Source: an uncultured Collinsella sp.
Lineage (GTDB): Bacteria; Actinomycetota; Coriobacteriia; Coriobacteriales; Coriobacteriaceae
NCBI GenBank assembly: GCA_958443265.1
Contig: CAUCKA010000001.1
Location: forward strand, 224,541-288,540
Reading direction: 5' to 3'
Length of the DNA stretch: 64,000 bases
Shown here in pieces: positions 17,888 through 26,600 of this stretch. Both the position numbers and the translations under genes were made by a program. Position 1 is the first letter of the stretch. The number at the start of each line of letters is the position of its first letter. The notes beneath the pieces were generated by a model that was not told the origin of the DNA, did not search any database, and was given only the letters and a program-made list of their open reading frames with translations.

Positions 17888-19165
17888 ATGTACGATACGG
17901 GATCGACAACGTTTATGCTCATCTGCACCATGCTCGTGTTTTTAATGACACCGGGTCTGGCGTTTTTCTATGGCGGCCTGTCCAGGCGCAAAAATGTTAT
18001 CAACACCATGCTTATGTGCTTTGGCGCCATTGGCCTGGTTGGTGTGCTGTGGATTGTCGTCGGCTGGTCGCTGGCCTACGGCGGCGACGGCTCGAGCCCG
18101 TTTATTGGAGGCCTTGACCAGCTGCTGTGCCTGCCGGTGCTCAACCAAGTGCTGCAGGCGGCCGAGGGCAATGCCGCGGACGGTGCCGTCTACCCTCAGA
18201 TCATCAACATCGCCTTCCAGATGGCATTTGCCATGATCACGGCCGCTATCGTCACAGGCAGCTTGGCCGGCCGCGTTAAGTTTGGTGCCATGACGGCCTT
18301 CCTGGGCATATGGCTGCTCGGGGTCTATGCGCCGCTCGCCCACATGGTCTGGGGCGGCGAGGGCTCCTTTATCGGTGACATCATCGGTGCGCTCGACTTT
18401 GCCGGCGGCGATGTGGTGCACATTTCGTCCGGTCTTACCGGCCTGGTCCTCTGCTTAATGCTCGGCCGTCGTCGCGGTTTTGGCATGGTGAGCTATCGTC
18501 CGCATAACGTACCGCTTGTGGCGCTGGGCGCCGGCCTGCTTTGGTTTGGCTGGTTTGGCTTTAACGGCGGCAGCGAGTTTAAGGCCGACGCCGTGGCGGC
18601 ACTCGCCATCCTTAACACCGTGACGGCCAGCGCGGCGGGCATGGTTTCGTGGCTTGTCGTTGAGCGCGTGCACACCGGTCGCCCCACGCTGGTGGGTGCC
18701 AGCACCGGTCTGGTTGCAGGCCTTGTGGTGGTCACGCCGGGCGCGGGCTTTGTCGAGCCGTGGGCGGCGCTGGTCATGGGCCTGATCGTCTCGCCCGTCT
18801 GCTACTTGGCTATCAGTCATCTCAAGACCAAGTTTGGCTACGACGATGCGCTCGACGCGTTCGGTTGCCACGGTATCGGCGGTATCTTGGGCGGCGTGCT
18901 CACGGGCCTGTTCTGCGTGCCGGAGCTCTCGTGGACCGGCAAGGGCGGCCTGTTCTACACGGGCGACGTGTCGCTGCTCATCTCGCAAATTTTGGGCATT
19001 GTGGTGACGGTCGCTATTGTACTGGTGCTCGACTTGGTGATCGCCGCGGTGGTCAAGGCGCTGTTCCACGGCAGCCTGCGCGTGGACGAGGCAGACGAGG
19101 CGCTGGGCCTGGATGCGAGTCAGCACGGCGAGAGCGCCTATCCTTCTTTCTCCGGACTCGATTAG
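17888..19165 (+). CDS. amtB: ammonium transporter (Amt/MEP/Rh family)
   Basis: A 425-residue inner-membrane channel with eleven predicted helices. The pore determinants of Amt proteins are visible: the conserved Asp and first twin His in ALDFAGGDVVHISSG and the second twin His in DAFGCHGIGGILGG, plus FFYGGLSRRKNV at the first helix. The ATG at 17888 (MYDTGSTTF) was chosen for its AGGGGGAGAG site; an upstream in-frame ATG at 17849 has none. A PII gene follows after 212 bases that hold a long inverted repeat. Together they import ammonium and gate it by nitrogen status. Confidence 0.95.
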   Translation: MYDTGSTTFMLICTMLVFLMTPGLAFFYGGLSRRKNVINTMLMCFGAIGLVGVLWIVVGWSLAYGGDGSSPFIGGLDQLLCLPVLNQVLQAAEGNAADGAVYPQIINIAFQMAFAMITAAIVTGSLAGRVKFGAMTAFLGIWLLGVYAPLAHMVWGGEGSFIGDIIGALDFAGGDVVHISSGLTGLVLCLMLGRRRGFGMVSYRPHNVPLVALGAGLLWFGWFGFNGGSEFKADAVAALAILNTVTASAAGMVSWLVVERVHTGRPTLVGASTGLVAGLVVVTPGAGFVEPWAALVMGLIVSPVCYLAISHLKTKFGYDDALDAFGCHGIGGILGGVLTGLFCVPELSWTGKGGLFYTGDVSLLISQILGIVVTVAIVLVLDLVIAAVVKALFHGSLRVDEADEALGLDASQHGESAYPSFSGLD

Positions 19166-19169
19166 CAGC

Positions 19170-19262
19170 TTCCCCAAGCACCGCACCTTGCCGTTCAATC
19201 GTCGCTCACGTACTTAAGTACGCTTCGCTCCTCTTTCACGGCAATCTGCGGCACTTGGGAAA
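19170..19262. repeat. imperfect 25-nt inverted repeat between amtB and the PII gene
   Basis: Arms at 19170-19194 and 19238-19262 match at 20 of 25 positions around a centre that contains the palindrome GTACTTAAGTAC. It may be an attenuating hairpin between the two cistrons or a dispersed repeat. Confidence 0.6.
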
Positions 19263-19377
19263 CCTGCTAAGACCAGTCAGTTGAACTTATTGATCTCTGA
19301 GGTTGGTTTGCGGCACCTGGAAAACCCGTGCCATGTGAAGGTAAATCAATTTCTTTTATTGAAGAGAGGAATTCACT

Positions 19378-19716
19378 ATGAAGAAGATTACAGCGATTGT
19401 TCGTGCCGAGAAGCTTGAGGTTCTCAAAGATGCGCTGTTTGCGGCTGATGTTCGCGGCATGACCATCAACCAGGTGCAGGGCTGCGGCGCGCAGCATGGC
19501 TGGAAGGAATACGTGCGCGGCAACGAGCTGCTCGTCAACACGATCCCCAAGGTGCAGTTCACCCTCATCTGCGCCGACGAGCATGTCGACGGTATCGTTG
19601 ACATTATCTGCAACGCCGCTCGCACCGGTGCCGTCGGCGACGGCAAGATTTGGGTCGAGCCGGTCGAAGAAGTCATCCGCATTCGCACCGGCGAACACGG
19701 CCCGGCCGCGGTGTAG
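19378..19716 (+). CDS. glnK: PII nitrogen regulatory protein (GlnK/GlnB family) lacking Tyr51
   Basis: The 112-residue PII trimer subunit (MKKITAIVRAEKLE start, GDGKIWVEPVEEVIRIRTGE end) binds ATP/ADP and 2-oxoglutarate and blocks Amt channels. The T-loop reads GCGAQHGWKEYVRGNELLV: position 51, the Tyr that is uridylylated in enteric bacteria and adenylylated in actinobacteria, is Leu; position 49 is Asn, not the cyanobacterial phosphoserine. It is therefore probably not modified at the classical sites and acts by ligand sensing alone. Pairing with amtB supports the GlnK role. An AGAGAGGA ribosome site precedes the ATG. Confidence 0.9.
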   Translation: MKKITAIVRAEKLEVLKDALFAADVRGMTINQVQGCGAQHGWKEYVRGNELLVNTIPKVQFTLICADEHVDGIVDIICNAARTGAVGDGKIWVEPVEEVIRIRTGEHGPAAV

Positions 19717-19729
19717 AATCGACCGTCTG

Positions 19730-19783
19730 CCATCCGCAACGTTAAAATGCTGCAATGAGGCACAAGACTTGCGTTGCGGATGG
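19730..19783. repeat. 12-bp inverted repeat between the PII gene and the TetR gene
   Basis: CCATCCGCAACG (19730-19741) and CGTTGCGGATGG (19772-19783) pair perfectly around 30 nt. It could end the PII transcript or mask the start region of the TetR gene, whose ATG follows 8 bases later. Confidence 0.5.
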
Positions 19784-19790
19784 GCGGATT

Positions 19791-20453
19791 ATGGGTCGTA
19801 ATAAATATCCCGAGGAGACGGTCGCGAAGATTCTCGACGCGGCGCTGAAGCTATTCTGCACACAGGGTTATGAGGGGACGAGCATTCAAGATATCGTCGA
19901 CCGCCTCGATGGCATGACCAAGGGTGCCGTCTATCATCACTTTAAGAGCAAAGAGGAGATTTTCAACGCCGCATTTGATCGGGCGATGACTCCGATTGTT
20001 GAGCAACGTCGCTCAACGCTTGGTATCGGCAATATGACCGGAGCCCAAAAGCTCAAGCGACTGTACGCGCCCGAGTCTGTCGTTCCACAAATTGAGCTAT
20101 GGGCACGCATGCATCCTGCGGCAGATCCGGTAAAAAGCTCGCGTCTACTGGCGATGCAGTACCAGGGCTCGTTCGACGAGTCGGCCGATGGCTATCTCTT
20201 GCCAGTGATCGAGGAGGGCATCGACGATGGCTCCATTGCGTGCGAATGCCCGCGCGAAGCGGCTGAGGCCGTATCGTTGTTGGCGAATCTTTGGCTGCTG
20301 CCGCTGTTCCGTCCGCTCGAGACCAAGGATCGAATGCTCGCTCGCGCTCAATGTTTGGCGCAGATGGCTGCCGCGGTGGGACTCGATTTGGGCGAGGAAG
20401 TGCTTCAGACAACGGCGCAGATTTGGGACGTATGGGACCGCGCCGGGTGGTAA
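19791..20453 (+). CDS. TetR family repressor
   Basis: The 220-residue regulator has an N-terminal TetR HTH (about 8-55: ILDAALKLFCTQGYEGTS, IVDRLDGMTKGAVYHHFKSKEEIF) and a helical ligand-binding C-terminal domain. The ATG at 19791 (MGRNKYPEE) fits the normal domain start; an in-frame ATG at 19755 is possible. It precedes an MFS efflux gene, and two related ATAC/GTAT palindromes flank its terminator, so it most likely represses itself and the MFS gene and responds to a toxic compound. Confidence 0.9.
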   Translation: MGRNKYPEETVAKILDAALKLFCTQGYEGTSIQDIVDRLDGMTKGAVYHHFKSKEEIFNAAFDRAMTPIVEQRRSTLGIGNMTGAQKLKRLYAPESVVPQIELWARMHPAADPVKSSRLLAMQYQGSFDESADGYLLPVIEEGIDDGSIACECPREAAEAVSLLANLWLLPLFRPLETKDRMLARAQCLAQMAAAVGLDLGEEVLQTTAQIWDVWDRAGW

Positions 20454-20466
20454 GGTGGTAATATAG

Positions 20467-20479
20467 ATACCAACGGTAT
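20467..20479. promoter_or_regulatory. TetR operator candidate 1
   Basis: ATACC-AAC-GGTAT, directly after the TetR stop. It shares CGGTATGTA with the second site at 20528. Confidence 0.5.
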
Positions 20480-20494
20480 GTAATAGATTTGAAC

Positions 20495-20512
20495 GGGCAG
20501 CTCCGGCTGCCC
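20495..20512 (+). terminator. rho-independent terminator of the TetR gene
   Basis: GGGCAG-CTCCGG-CTGCCC followed by TTTT, between the repressor gene and the MFS gene. Confidence 0.8.
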
Positions 20513-20527
20513 TTTTCAAGTCGATAA

Positions 20528-20548
20528 ATACATACTATCGGTATGTAT
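20528..20548. promoter_or_regulatory. TetR operator candidate 2, in front of the MFS gene
   Basis: ATACATAC (20528-20535) and GTATGTAT (20541-20548) form perfect 8-nt arms with a 5-nt centre, 13 bases before the MFS start codon. This placement would block transcription or translation start of the efflux gene. Confidence 0.65.
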
Positions 20549-20561
20549 AGGGAGCGAACTT

Positions 20562-21812
20562 ATGGCTGGGCTGAGAGACGTCAGCGTCTTGTTGGAACCA
20601 AAAATGGTGCGGCCAATTAGGCTCACGGAGCTTCTTGTTGCGCAGCTGTGCACGTATTCGATGCTGTCAGCGCTGTGCTTTGCGTATCCGCTTTACTTGT
20701 TCGATTGCAGCGGATCGTCAACGTTATATGGCGCCGTCGTGGCGACGGCGTTCATACCCGGCGTACTCGCAACTCCGGTTGGCGGAATCTTGGCGGATAG
20801 GGGAAGACATCGCGAGGTCCTCGTGGCACTCGGCATTGCTCTGATGACTGCATCACTGCTGTCTATCCCCATGAAGCACTCATTGCCTCTTGCGGTCGTC
20901 GTAGTAGCGATACTTTGTGTTCAATATGGCGTTCAATCGCTGCTAAAGCCAATGCTCCAAATTGAGACAGTGCGCATGGCGGGTGAAGAGAAGGTTGAGC
21001 GGGCCACTGCATTGGTTTCGCAGATGACCATGGTGAGCAATATCTTGGGTCCTGTGGTCGGGACGGCAGTCTATGGGTGCTTTGGCATCGATGCTCTTTG
21101 CACAACCGCGTCGGTGGCGTTTGCGATTTCAGCTCTCTTGTTTGGGGTCGCACTCAAGCAAAATGCCTCATCTGAAACGATGAGAGACGGCGCGACTCGT
21201 ACGACATGCCGAAACGATTTTCGGGAGTCGATTCGGTATCTGTTGCAAAATGCACCATTGGTCGCTGTGATTTTGCTTGCGGCAGTTTTGAACCTTGCGT
21301 TGGTTGGGCTAACGATTGGCGCTCCCATTATTGTTACAAAGCATCTCGGCATGCAATCGTCCTGCGTTGGGATAGTTGAGGTTGCTATGGGCTTGGGTGG
21401 TCTTGCCGGCAGTGGCTTGGTCGGCATTTCGCCGCATCGTTTTTCTTTCAATGACATATGTCGATATGTTGCGATGATCTGTTTTGGAGTCGCACCGATT
21501 ATTGTCGCGCAACTGTTCAGCGCAGATGCATGCGTGTTCACCGTGTTTGCGGTTGGTTCGGCATGGGTCATGGTGTGGGCAAGCATTGCGTCGGTTGAAA
21601 TCATCGCGTTTGTTCAGCGGGCAGCGCCGACTGAACTCTGCGGAAAAGTGCTTTCGGTCGTTTACATGGTCCTTTCCTGCGCAACGCCGATCGGGCAATT
21701 GGTGTACGGGATTGCATATGATCGATGGGCACCGGCGTTTGTATTCGCAGCCATGCTGGCGGTGCTGACGCTGACGATGGCGCTGTTTTATCGGCTGAAA
21801 AGTCGCTCGTAA
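20562..21812 (+). CDS. MFS efflux transporter
   Basis: The 416-residue protein has twelve predicted helices and the major-facilitator loop 2-3 motif GGILADRGRHREVL. It resembles drug/macrolide-type MFS exporters of bacteria. It sits behind a TetR gene with matching palindromic operators, which supports inducible efflux of a small toxic compound; the substrate is unknown. The ATG at 20562 has GGGAGCG upstream, immediately after operator 2. Confidence 0.87.
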   Translation: MAGLRDVSVLLEPKMVRPIRLTELLVAQLCTYSMLSALCFAYPLYLFDCSGSSTLYGAVVATAFIPGVLATPVGGILADRGRHREVLVALGIALMTASLLSIPMKHSLPLAVVVVAILCVQYGVQSLLKPMLQIETVRMAGEEKVERATALVSQMTMVSNILGPVVGTAVYGCFGIDALCTTASVAFAISALLFGVALKQNASSETMRDGATRTTCRNDFRESIRYLLQNAPLVAVILLAAVLNLALVGLTIGAPIIVTKHLGMQSSCVGIVEVAMGLGGLAGSGLVGISPHRFSFNDICRYVAMICFGVAPIIVAQLFSADACVFTVFAVGSAWVMVWASIASVEIIAFVQRAAPTELCGKVLSVVYMVLSCATPIGQLVYGIAYDRWAPAFVFAAMLAVLTLTMALFYRLKSRS

Positions 21813-21887
21813 CGATTGATTTAACGCACTGGGGCACTGTGGTTTTGCGGAAGCGAATGCCCTGGCGCGTTGGAACACCCTTGCATA

Positions 21888-21939
21888 GGCGTGCCTCTCT
21901 TTCGTCTAAAATAACGTGCAGACGAAAGAGAGGCACGCC
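21888..21939. promoter_or_regulatory. perfect 19-bp inverted repeat abutting a start codon
   Basis: Arms 21888-21906 and 21921-21939 are perfectly complementary around a 14-nt AT-rich loop (TAAAATAACGTGCA). The right arm holds the ribosome site AAAGAGAGG of the HAD gene and ends one base before its ATG. It may be an RNA hairpin hiding the ribosome site or a DNA operator around a TAAAAT -10 element. Confidence 0.8.
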
Positions 21940-21940
21940 C

Positions 21941-22798
21941 ATGATCAAGATGTTCGCGAGTGACTTAGACGGAACGCTGCTTAACGCCCTGCACGAGGCG
22001 GACGGGACTATCCGCCGTGCCATTCGCGAGCTGACCGAGGCCGGCTTGCATGTGGTTCCCGCGACCGGACGCTCGACGTTGCCAATCGGCGAGCATGGCT
22101 TTACAGGCCTGGCGCTTGACGCCTGCTGCTCCAACGGATCCATCGTGCGCGACAGTCATGGCGAGGTGCTCAAAACCTGGACCGTCGACCCGCAGGTCAC
22201 TGAGGAACTGCTCAAGGCGTTCCCGGACATTTGCTTTGATTGTTCCACGCCCGATGGCATGTACTCGAGCGGTTCGTTCGAGATGCATCAGGCGGGCTTT
22301 AAAAAGGACAGCCCCATCAAGCGTATTGTGATGCGCGGTATGCGTGCACGTGGCGGGTATCACGAGGAACAGTATTTCGGCCAGTCGATCGGTGACATCC
22401 TGCGCCACGATGTGTGCAAGATCAACTGTCGCGTGACCTCGCCCGAGCTGGAGCGCGACCTTAAGGCGTATCTGGCCGAGCGCTCGGACCGCGTGGTCAA
22501 CGCGCCGTTCGACCCCGTGATGTTCGAGATCACGGACGTGGCGTGCAACAAGGGCGAGAGCGTGGCTTGGCTGGCGGGCTACTACGGGATTGCCGAGGAT
22601 GAGGTCGCGGTCTACGGCGACGGCGGCAACGACATCGCCATGCTCAAACGCTTCCGCCACAGCTACGCGACCAAAAACGCAAGCGATGCAGCTAAGGCCG
22701 CCGCGAGCGCGACCATCGGCAACTGCATGGTCCACGCCGTCCCCAAACACATGATCGCCACCATGCGCAAGCAGAACTCCCGCACCATCATCGAATAA
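21941..22798 (+). CDS. Cof-type HAD-superfamily phosphatase
   Basis: The 285-residue HAD hydrolase has motif I DLDGTLLN (nucleophile and acid Asp), motif II ATGR, a conserved Lys in ACNKGESVAWLAGYYGI, and motif IV GDGGNDIAMLK. A C2B-type cap domain lies between about 85 and 195. Cof enzymes dephosphorylate sugar phosphates, nucleotides or PLP-like compounds; the substrate is not readable here. The ATG at 21941 lies immediately after a perfect inverted repeat that includes its ribosome site, so expression is probably gated. It is followed by a GGGAC-type hairpin. Confidence 0.9.
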   Translation: MIKMFASDLDGTLLNALHEADGTIRRAIRELTEAGLHVVPATGRSTLPIGEHGFTGLALDACCSNGSIVRDSHGEVLKTWTVDPQVTEELLKAFPDICFDCSTPDGMYSSGSFEMHQAGFKKDSPIKRIVMRGMRARGGYHEEQYFGQSIGDILRHDVCKINCRVTSPELERDLKAYLAERSDRVVNAPFDPVMFEITDVACNKGESVAWLAGYYGIAEDEVAVYGDGGNDIAMLKRFRHSYATKNASDAAKAAASATIGNCMVHAVPKHMIATMRKQNSRTIIE

Positions 22799-22799
22799 T

Positions 22800-22831
22800 A
22801 ATGTGACAAAGGGACTGCCCCTCGTCACATT
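22800..22831. repeat. hairpin, variant of the GGGACAGG-loop family
   Basis: AATGTGAC (22800-22807) pairs with GTCACATT (22824-22831) around AAAGGGACTGCCCCTC. It directly follows the HAD gene stop. Confidence 0.6.
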
Positions 22832-22855
22832 CTAAATATTGCCTTTACGTGTTGA

Positions 22856-22900
22856 TGCACACGGTGTGCAATAATACTCGCACTGTGCAATAGCGCACAG
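22856..22900. promoter_or_regulatory. two operator-like palindromes before the TetR-activase operon
   Basis: TGCACAC-G-GTGTGCA (22856-22870) and CTGTGC-N6-GCACAG (22883-22900) share the core TGTGCA/GCACA. They lie in the 90 bases before the TetR gene and are candidate autoregulatory sites. Confidence 0.55.
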
Positions 22901-22921
22901 GCTGAGTAACAAGGAGGACGC

Positions 22922-23632
22922 TTGTCCCAGCTCGAGAAATGCGACCGCCGGTCCCTTCGCTCGCAGCGTGCCCTTCGCCAGGCACTTGCCAGCGAGCTTG
23001 CCGAAAGCGGCGACCTTTCGCGCATTAATGTCGCGTCGCTCACCGAGCGCGCTGGCCTTACGCGCCGCACGTTCTATTCGCACTACCGCGATATCCCCGA
23101 CTTTATCAATCAAATCGAGGACGGCTTGCTGGCTGAGATCCGTGAGCGCATTGAGCTCATCACCGCAGCTCAGCTGCCTGATCTCTATCACAACATCGAT
23201 GAGCTCGAGCCGGCGCCCGGTTCGGTTGAGCTGCTGCGTTATCTTGCGGCCAACCGCGACTTAATTGGTGCGCTGCTGGGTCCGGGCGGCGACCAGGCCT
23301 TCATTAAAAGGATCATCGACACCGCGCGTGAGGCTGTGGTGCCGCGTGCGCAGACGGGCATTTTGGGCCTGGCGCTGGGCACGTTCTTTGACTACTACGT
23401 CACCTACGTCGTGAGTGCCGAGGTCGGCCTGATTCAGCGCTGGTTTGAGCGTGGGCTCACCGAATCGCCCGAGGCCATGGCACGCATTATGACGGTGCTC
23501 GCTTTTGTGCGCCCTGGTGACCTGTATGGCCAACCCATCGATATCAACGTGCCGGAATACGGCATGAAGCTATTGAACTTGCAGCTCGAGGACGCGGCCG
23601 ACACCGCCGCAACCGTCGAGTCCAACAACTAA
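22922..23632 (+). CDS. TetR family regulator of the dehydratase activase
   Basis: A 236-residue regulator with an N-terminal HTH (about 10-58: LRQALASELAESGDLSRINVA, split SLTERAGLTRRTFYSHYRDI) and a helical C-terminal domain. It starts at TTG 22922 behind AAGGAGG; a rare start codon would keep its level low. The 1593-residue activase gene begins 11 bases after its stop, so the two are cotranscribed. Two palindromes upstream suggest that it controls the operon, probably by sensing an acyl-CoA or related ligand; the ligand is an inference. Confidence 0.85.
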   Translation: MSQLEKCDRRSLRSQRALRQALASELAESGDLSRINVASLTERAGLTRRTFYSHYRDIPDFINQIEDGLLAEIRERIELITAAQLPDLYHNIDELEPAPGSVELLRYLAANRDLIGALLGPGGDQAFIKRIIDTAREAVVPRAQTGILGLALGTFFDYYVTYVVSAEVGLIQRWFERGLTESPEAMARIMTVLAFVRPGDLYGQPIDINVPEYGMKLLNLQLEDAADTAATVESNN

Positions 23633-23643
23633 GAGGAGAGACA

Positions 23644-26600
23644 ATGAGCAAGCTCGTCGAGGGCATTAAGGATCGTGTGGTCGCTGCCGCACGCGAGGCC
23701 GCGCCCACCGTGATGGACGCCGCGCAGAAGGCCGCGACCGCGGCTGTCGAGAAAGTTGCCGAGGCAGTTGCCGATGCCAAGAACGTGGCAGGGGAGGCGT
23801 CCGTCACTAGGGAGCCCGCTACCGCCACTGAGCCCGTAGCCGCCGCCCACGCCCCCGAAGGCGCGATTTTCAACCCCGAGGCCGCCCACGGTAACCTGCA
23901 CCTGGGCATCGACGTGGGCTCCACCACCGTCAAGCTCGCCGTGCTCAACGACGACAACCAGATCGTGTACGCCAAGTACCAGCGCCATCACACCGATGTC
24001 CGCGCTTGCGCCCGTGACCTGTTCGAGGGTGCTGCGACCGTGCTGCCGACGGCCCAAATGACCTGCGCCATTACCGGCTCGGGCGGTCTGCTGCTGTCCC
24101 AGTGGCTCGAGCTGGAGTTTGTCCAGGAGGTCATCGCCAGCAAACGCGCCGTCGAGACCCTCATCCCGGCCACCGACGTCGCCATCGAGCTGGGCGGCGA
24201 GGACGCCAAGATCATCTACTTCGATAACGGCATCGAGCAGCGCATGAACGGTACCTGCGCCGGCGGTACGGGCGCGTTCATCGACCAGATGGCAACCCTG
24301 CTGCACACCGACGCGAGCGGCCTCAACGAGCTCGCGGCCAACGCCACCACCATCTATCCCATCGCCAGCCGCTGCGGCGTCTTTGCCAAGACCGACGTCC
24401 AGCCGCTGCTCAACGAGGGCGCCCGTCCCGAGGATGTGGCCGCCTCCATCTTCCAGGCCGTCGTGACCCAGACCATCTCGGGCCTGGCGTGCGGCCGTCC
24501 CATCCGTGGCAACGTCGCCTTCCTGGGCGGCCCGCTGCAGTACCTCTCCGAGCTGCGCCACCGCTTCTACCTCACGCTCAACCTGGACGAGGAGCACCGT
24601 ATCGTGCCCCAAAACGCTCACCTGTTTGTGGCGAGCGGCGCCGCCATGGCGCACGAGTCCAATAAGCTCAGCACGTTCCCGCAGCTCATCGAGGCCATCG
24701 ACAGCTTGGGCGACACGCAGGGTGCCGAGGTCGAGCGTCTGGATCCGCTCTTTGCCACCGACGAGGACTTTGCTGAGTTCAAGAACCGCCACGACCAGGA
24801 AGTCGTCCCCAAGGGCAAGCTCGACGGCTACACCGGCCGCGTGTTCATCGGCATCGACGCCGGCTCCACCACCATGAAGGCCGCGCTCGTGGGCGAGGAC
24901 GGTCAGCTGCTGCACACCTGGTACGGCAACAACAACGGTGACATCCTGGGCACGGCCAAGGTCATCATGGCCGATTTCTACAACCACATTCCCGCGGGCT
25001 GCACCATCGGCCACGTGACCACCACGGGCTACGGCGAGGCGCTGCTCATCGAGGCCCTCAAGGCCGACTCCGGCGAGATCGAGACCGTCGCGCACCTGCG
25101 CGGCGCCAAGGCATTCCTGCCCGGCGTCGAGTTTATCCTGGACATCGGCGGCCAGGACATGAAGTGTCTGCGCGTCAAGGACGGCGTCATCGAGCACATC
25201 ATGCTCAACGAGGCCTGCTCGTCGGGCTGCGGCAGCTTTATCGAGAGTTTCGCCGTGTCTATGAACATGGACGTGCGCGCGTTTGCCGATGCCGCCATTC
25301 ATGCCAAGGCCCCCGTCGACCTGGGCAGCCGCTGCACGGTCTTTATGAACTCGCGCGTCAAGCAGGCGCAAAAGGAAGGCGCCACGGTGGGCGACATCGC
25401 GGCCGGCCTGTCTTATTCCGTCATCAAGAATGCCCTGTTCAAGGTCATTAAGCTGCGCGACCCCAAGGAGATCGGCAGTCAGGTGATCGTCCAAGGCGGC
25501 ACCTTTATGTCCGACGCCACGCTGCGTGCGTTTGAGCAGCTCACCGGTGTTCACGCCGTGCGCCCCGACATCGCCGGCTGTATGGGCGCCTACGGTGCGG
25601 CCCTGCTCGCCCGCGATCGCGCCGGCGCCGACGGCATCTCGACCATCCTTTCGGCCGAGGACATCGCGCACCTCACCGTGACGCAAAAGCACGTCCGCTG
25701 CGGCCGTTGCTCCAACAACTGCCAGCTTACCGTCAACGATTTTGGCGGCGGCAGGCGCTTTATCACCGGCAATCGCTGCGAGAAGGGTGCCGGCCACAAA
25801 AAGCAAAAGACCGAGGCCCCCAACCTCTTCAAAAAGAAAAACGAGCTGCTGTTTAACCGCGAGGTGCTGAGCCCCGACGAGGCCCCGCGCGGCACCGTGG
25901 GTATCCCGCGCGCACTCAACATGTACGAGAACTACCCCTTCTGGCATGCGTTCTTTACGCGCCTGGGCTTTAGCGTGCAGCTGTCCGACCAGTCGAGCAA
26001 GAAGACCTACCAGGCGGGCATCGAGTCCATGCCGTCCGAGAGCGTGTGCTATCCGGCAAAGATGAGCCACGGCCATGTGATGAACCTTATCGACCGTGAC
26101 GTCGACTTCATCTGGATGCCGTGCGTGCGCTGGGAGCGCAAGGAGGATCCGACGGCTGGCAACTGCTATAACTGCCCCATCGTCATGAGCTACCCCACGG
26201 CGTTGGCACTCAACATCGACGAGATCCGCGAGCAGAACATCGAGTTCCTGTATCCGTTTGTGCCGTATCACGACAAGACCGAGCTCAAGCGCCGTCTGTA
26301 CCAGGTGCTCGCCGTCGACCGTGTGGCCGATGCGCAAGCCGGTCGCGGTCGCGTGCGTGGGCCCAAGATCACGCGCTCCGAGGTCGATGCCGCTGTCAAC
26401 GCTGCCTTTGAGGCCGATGCGCGTTTCCATGAGGACATCCAGACCATGGGCGAGGAGGCTCTTAAGTGGGTCGAGGACCACGGTGGCCACGGCATTGTGC
26501 TCGCCGGCCGCCCCTACCATAACGACCCCGAGATCAACCATGCCCTGCCCGAGCTTATCTCGAGCTTTGGCTTTGCGGTCTTTACCGAGGATTCGCTCGC

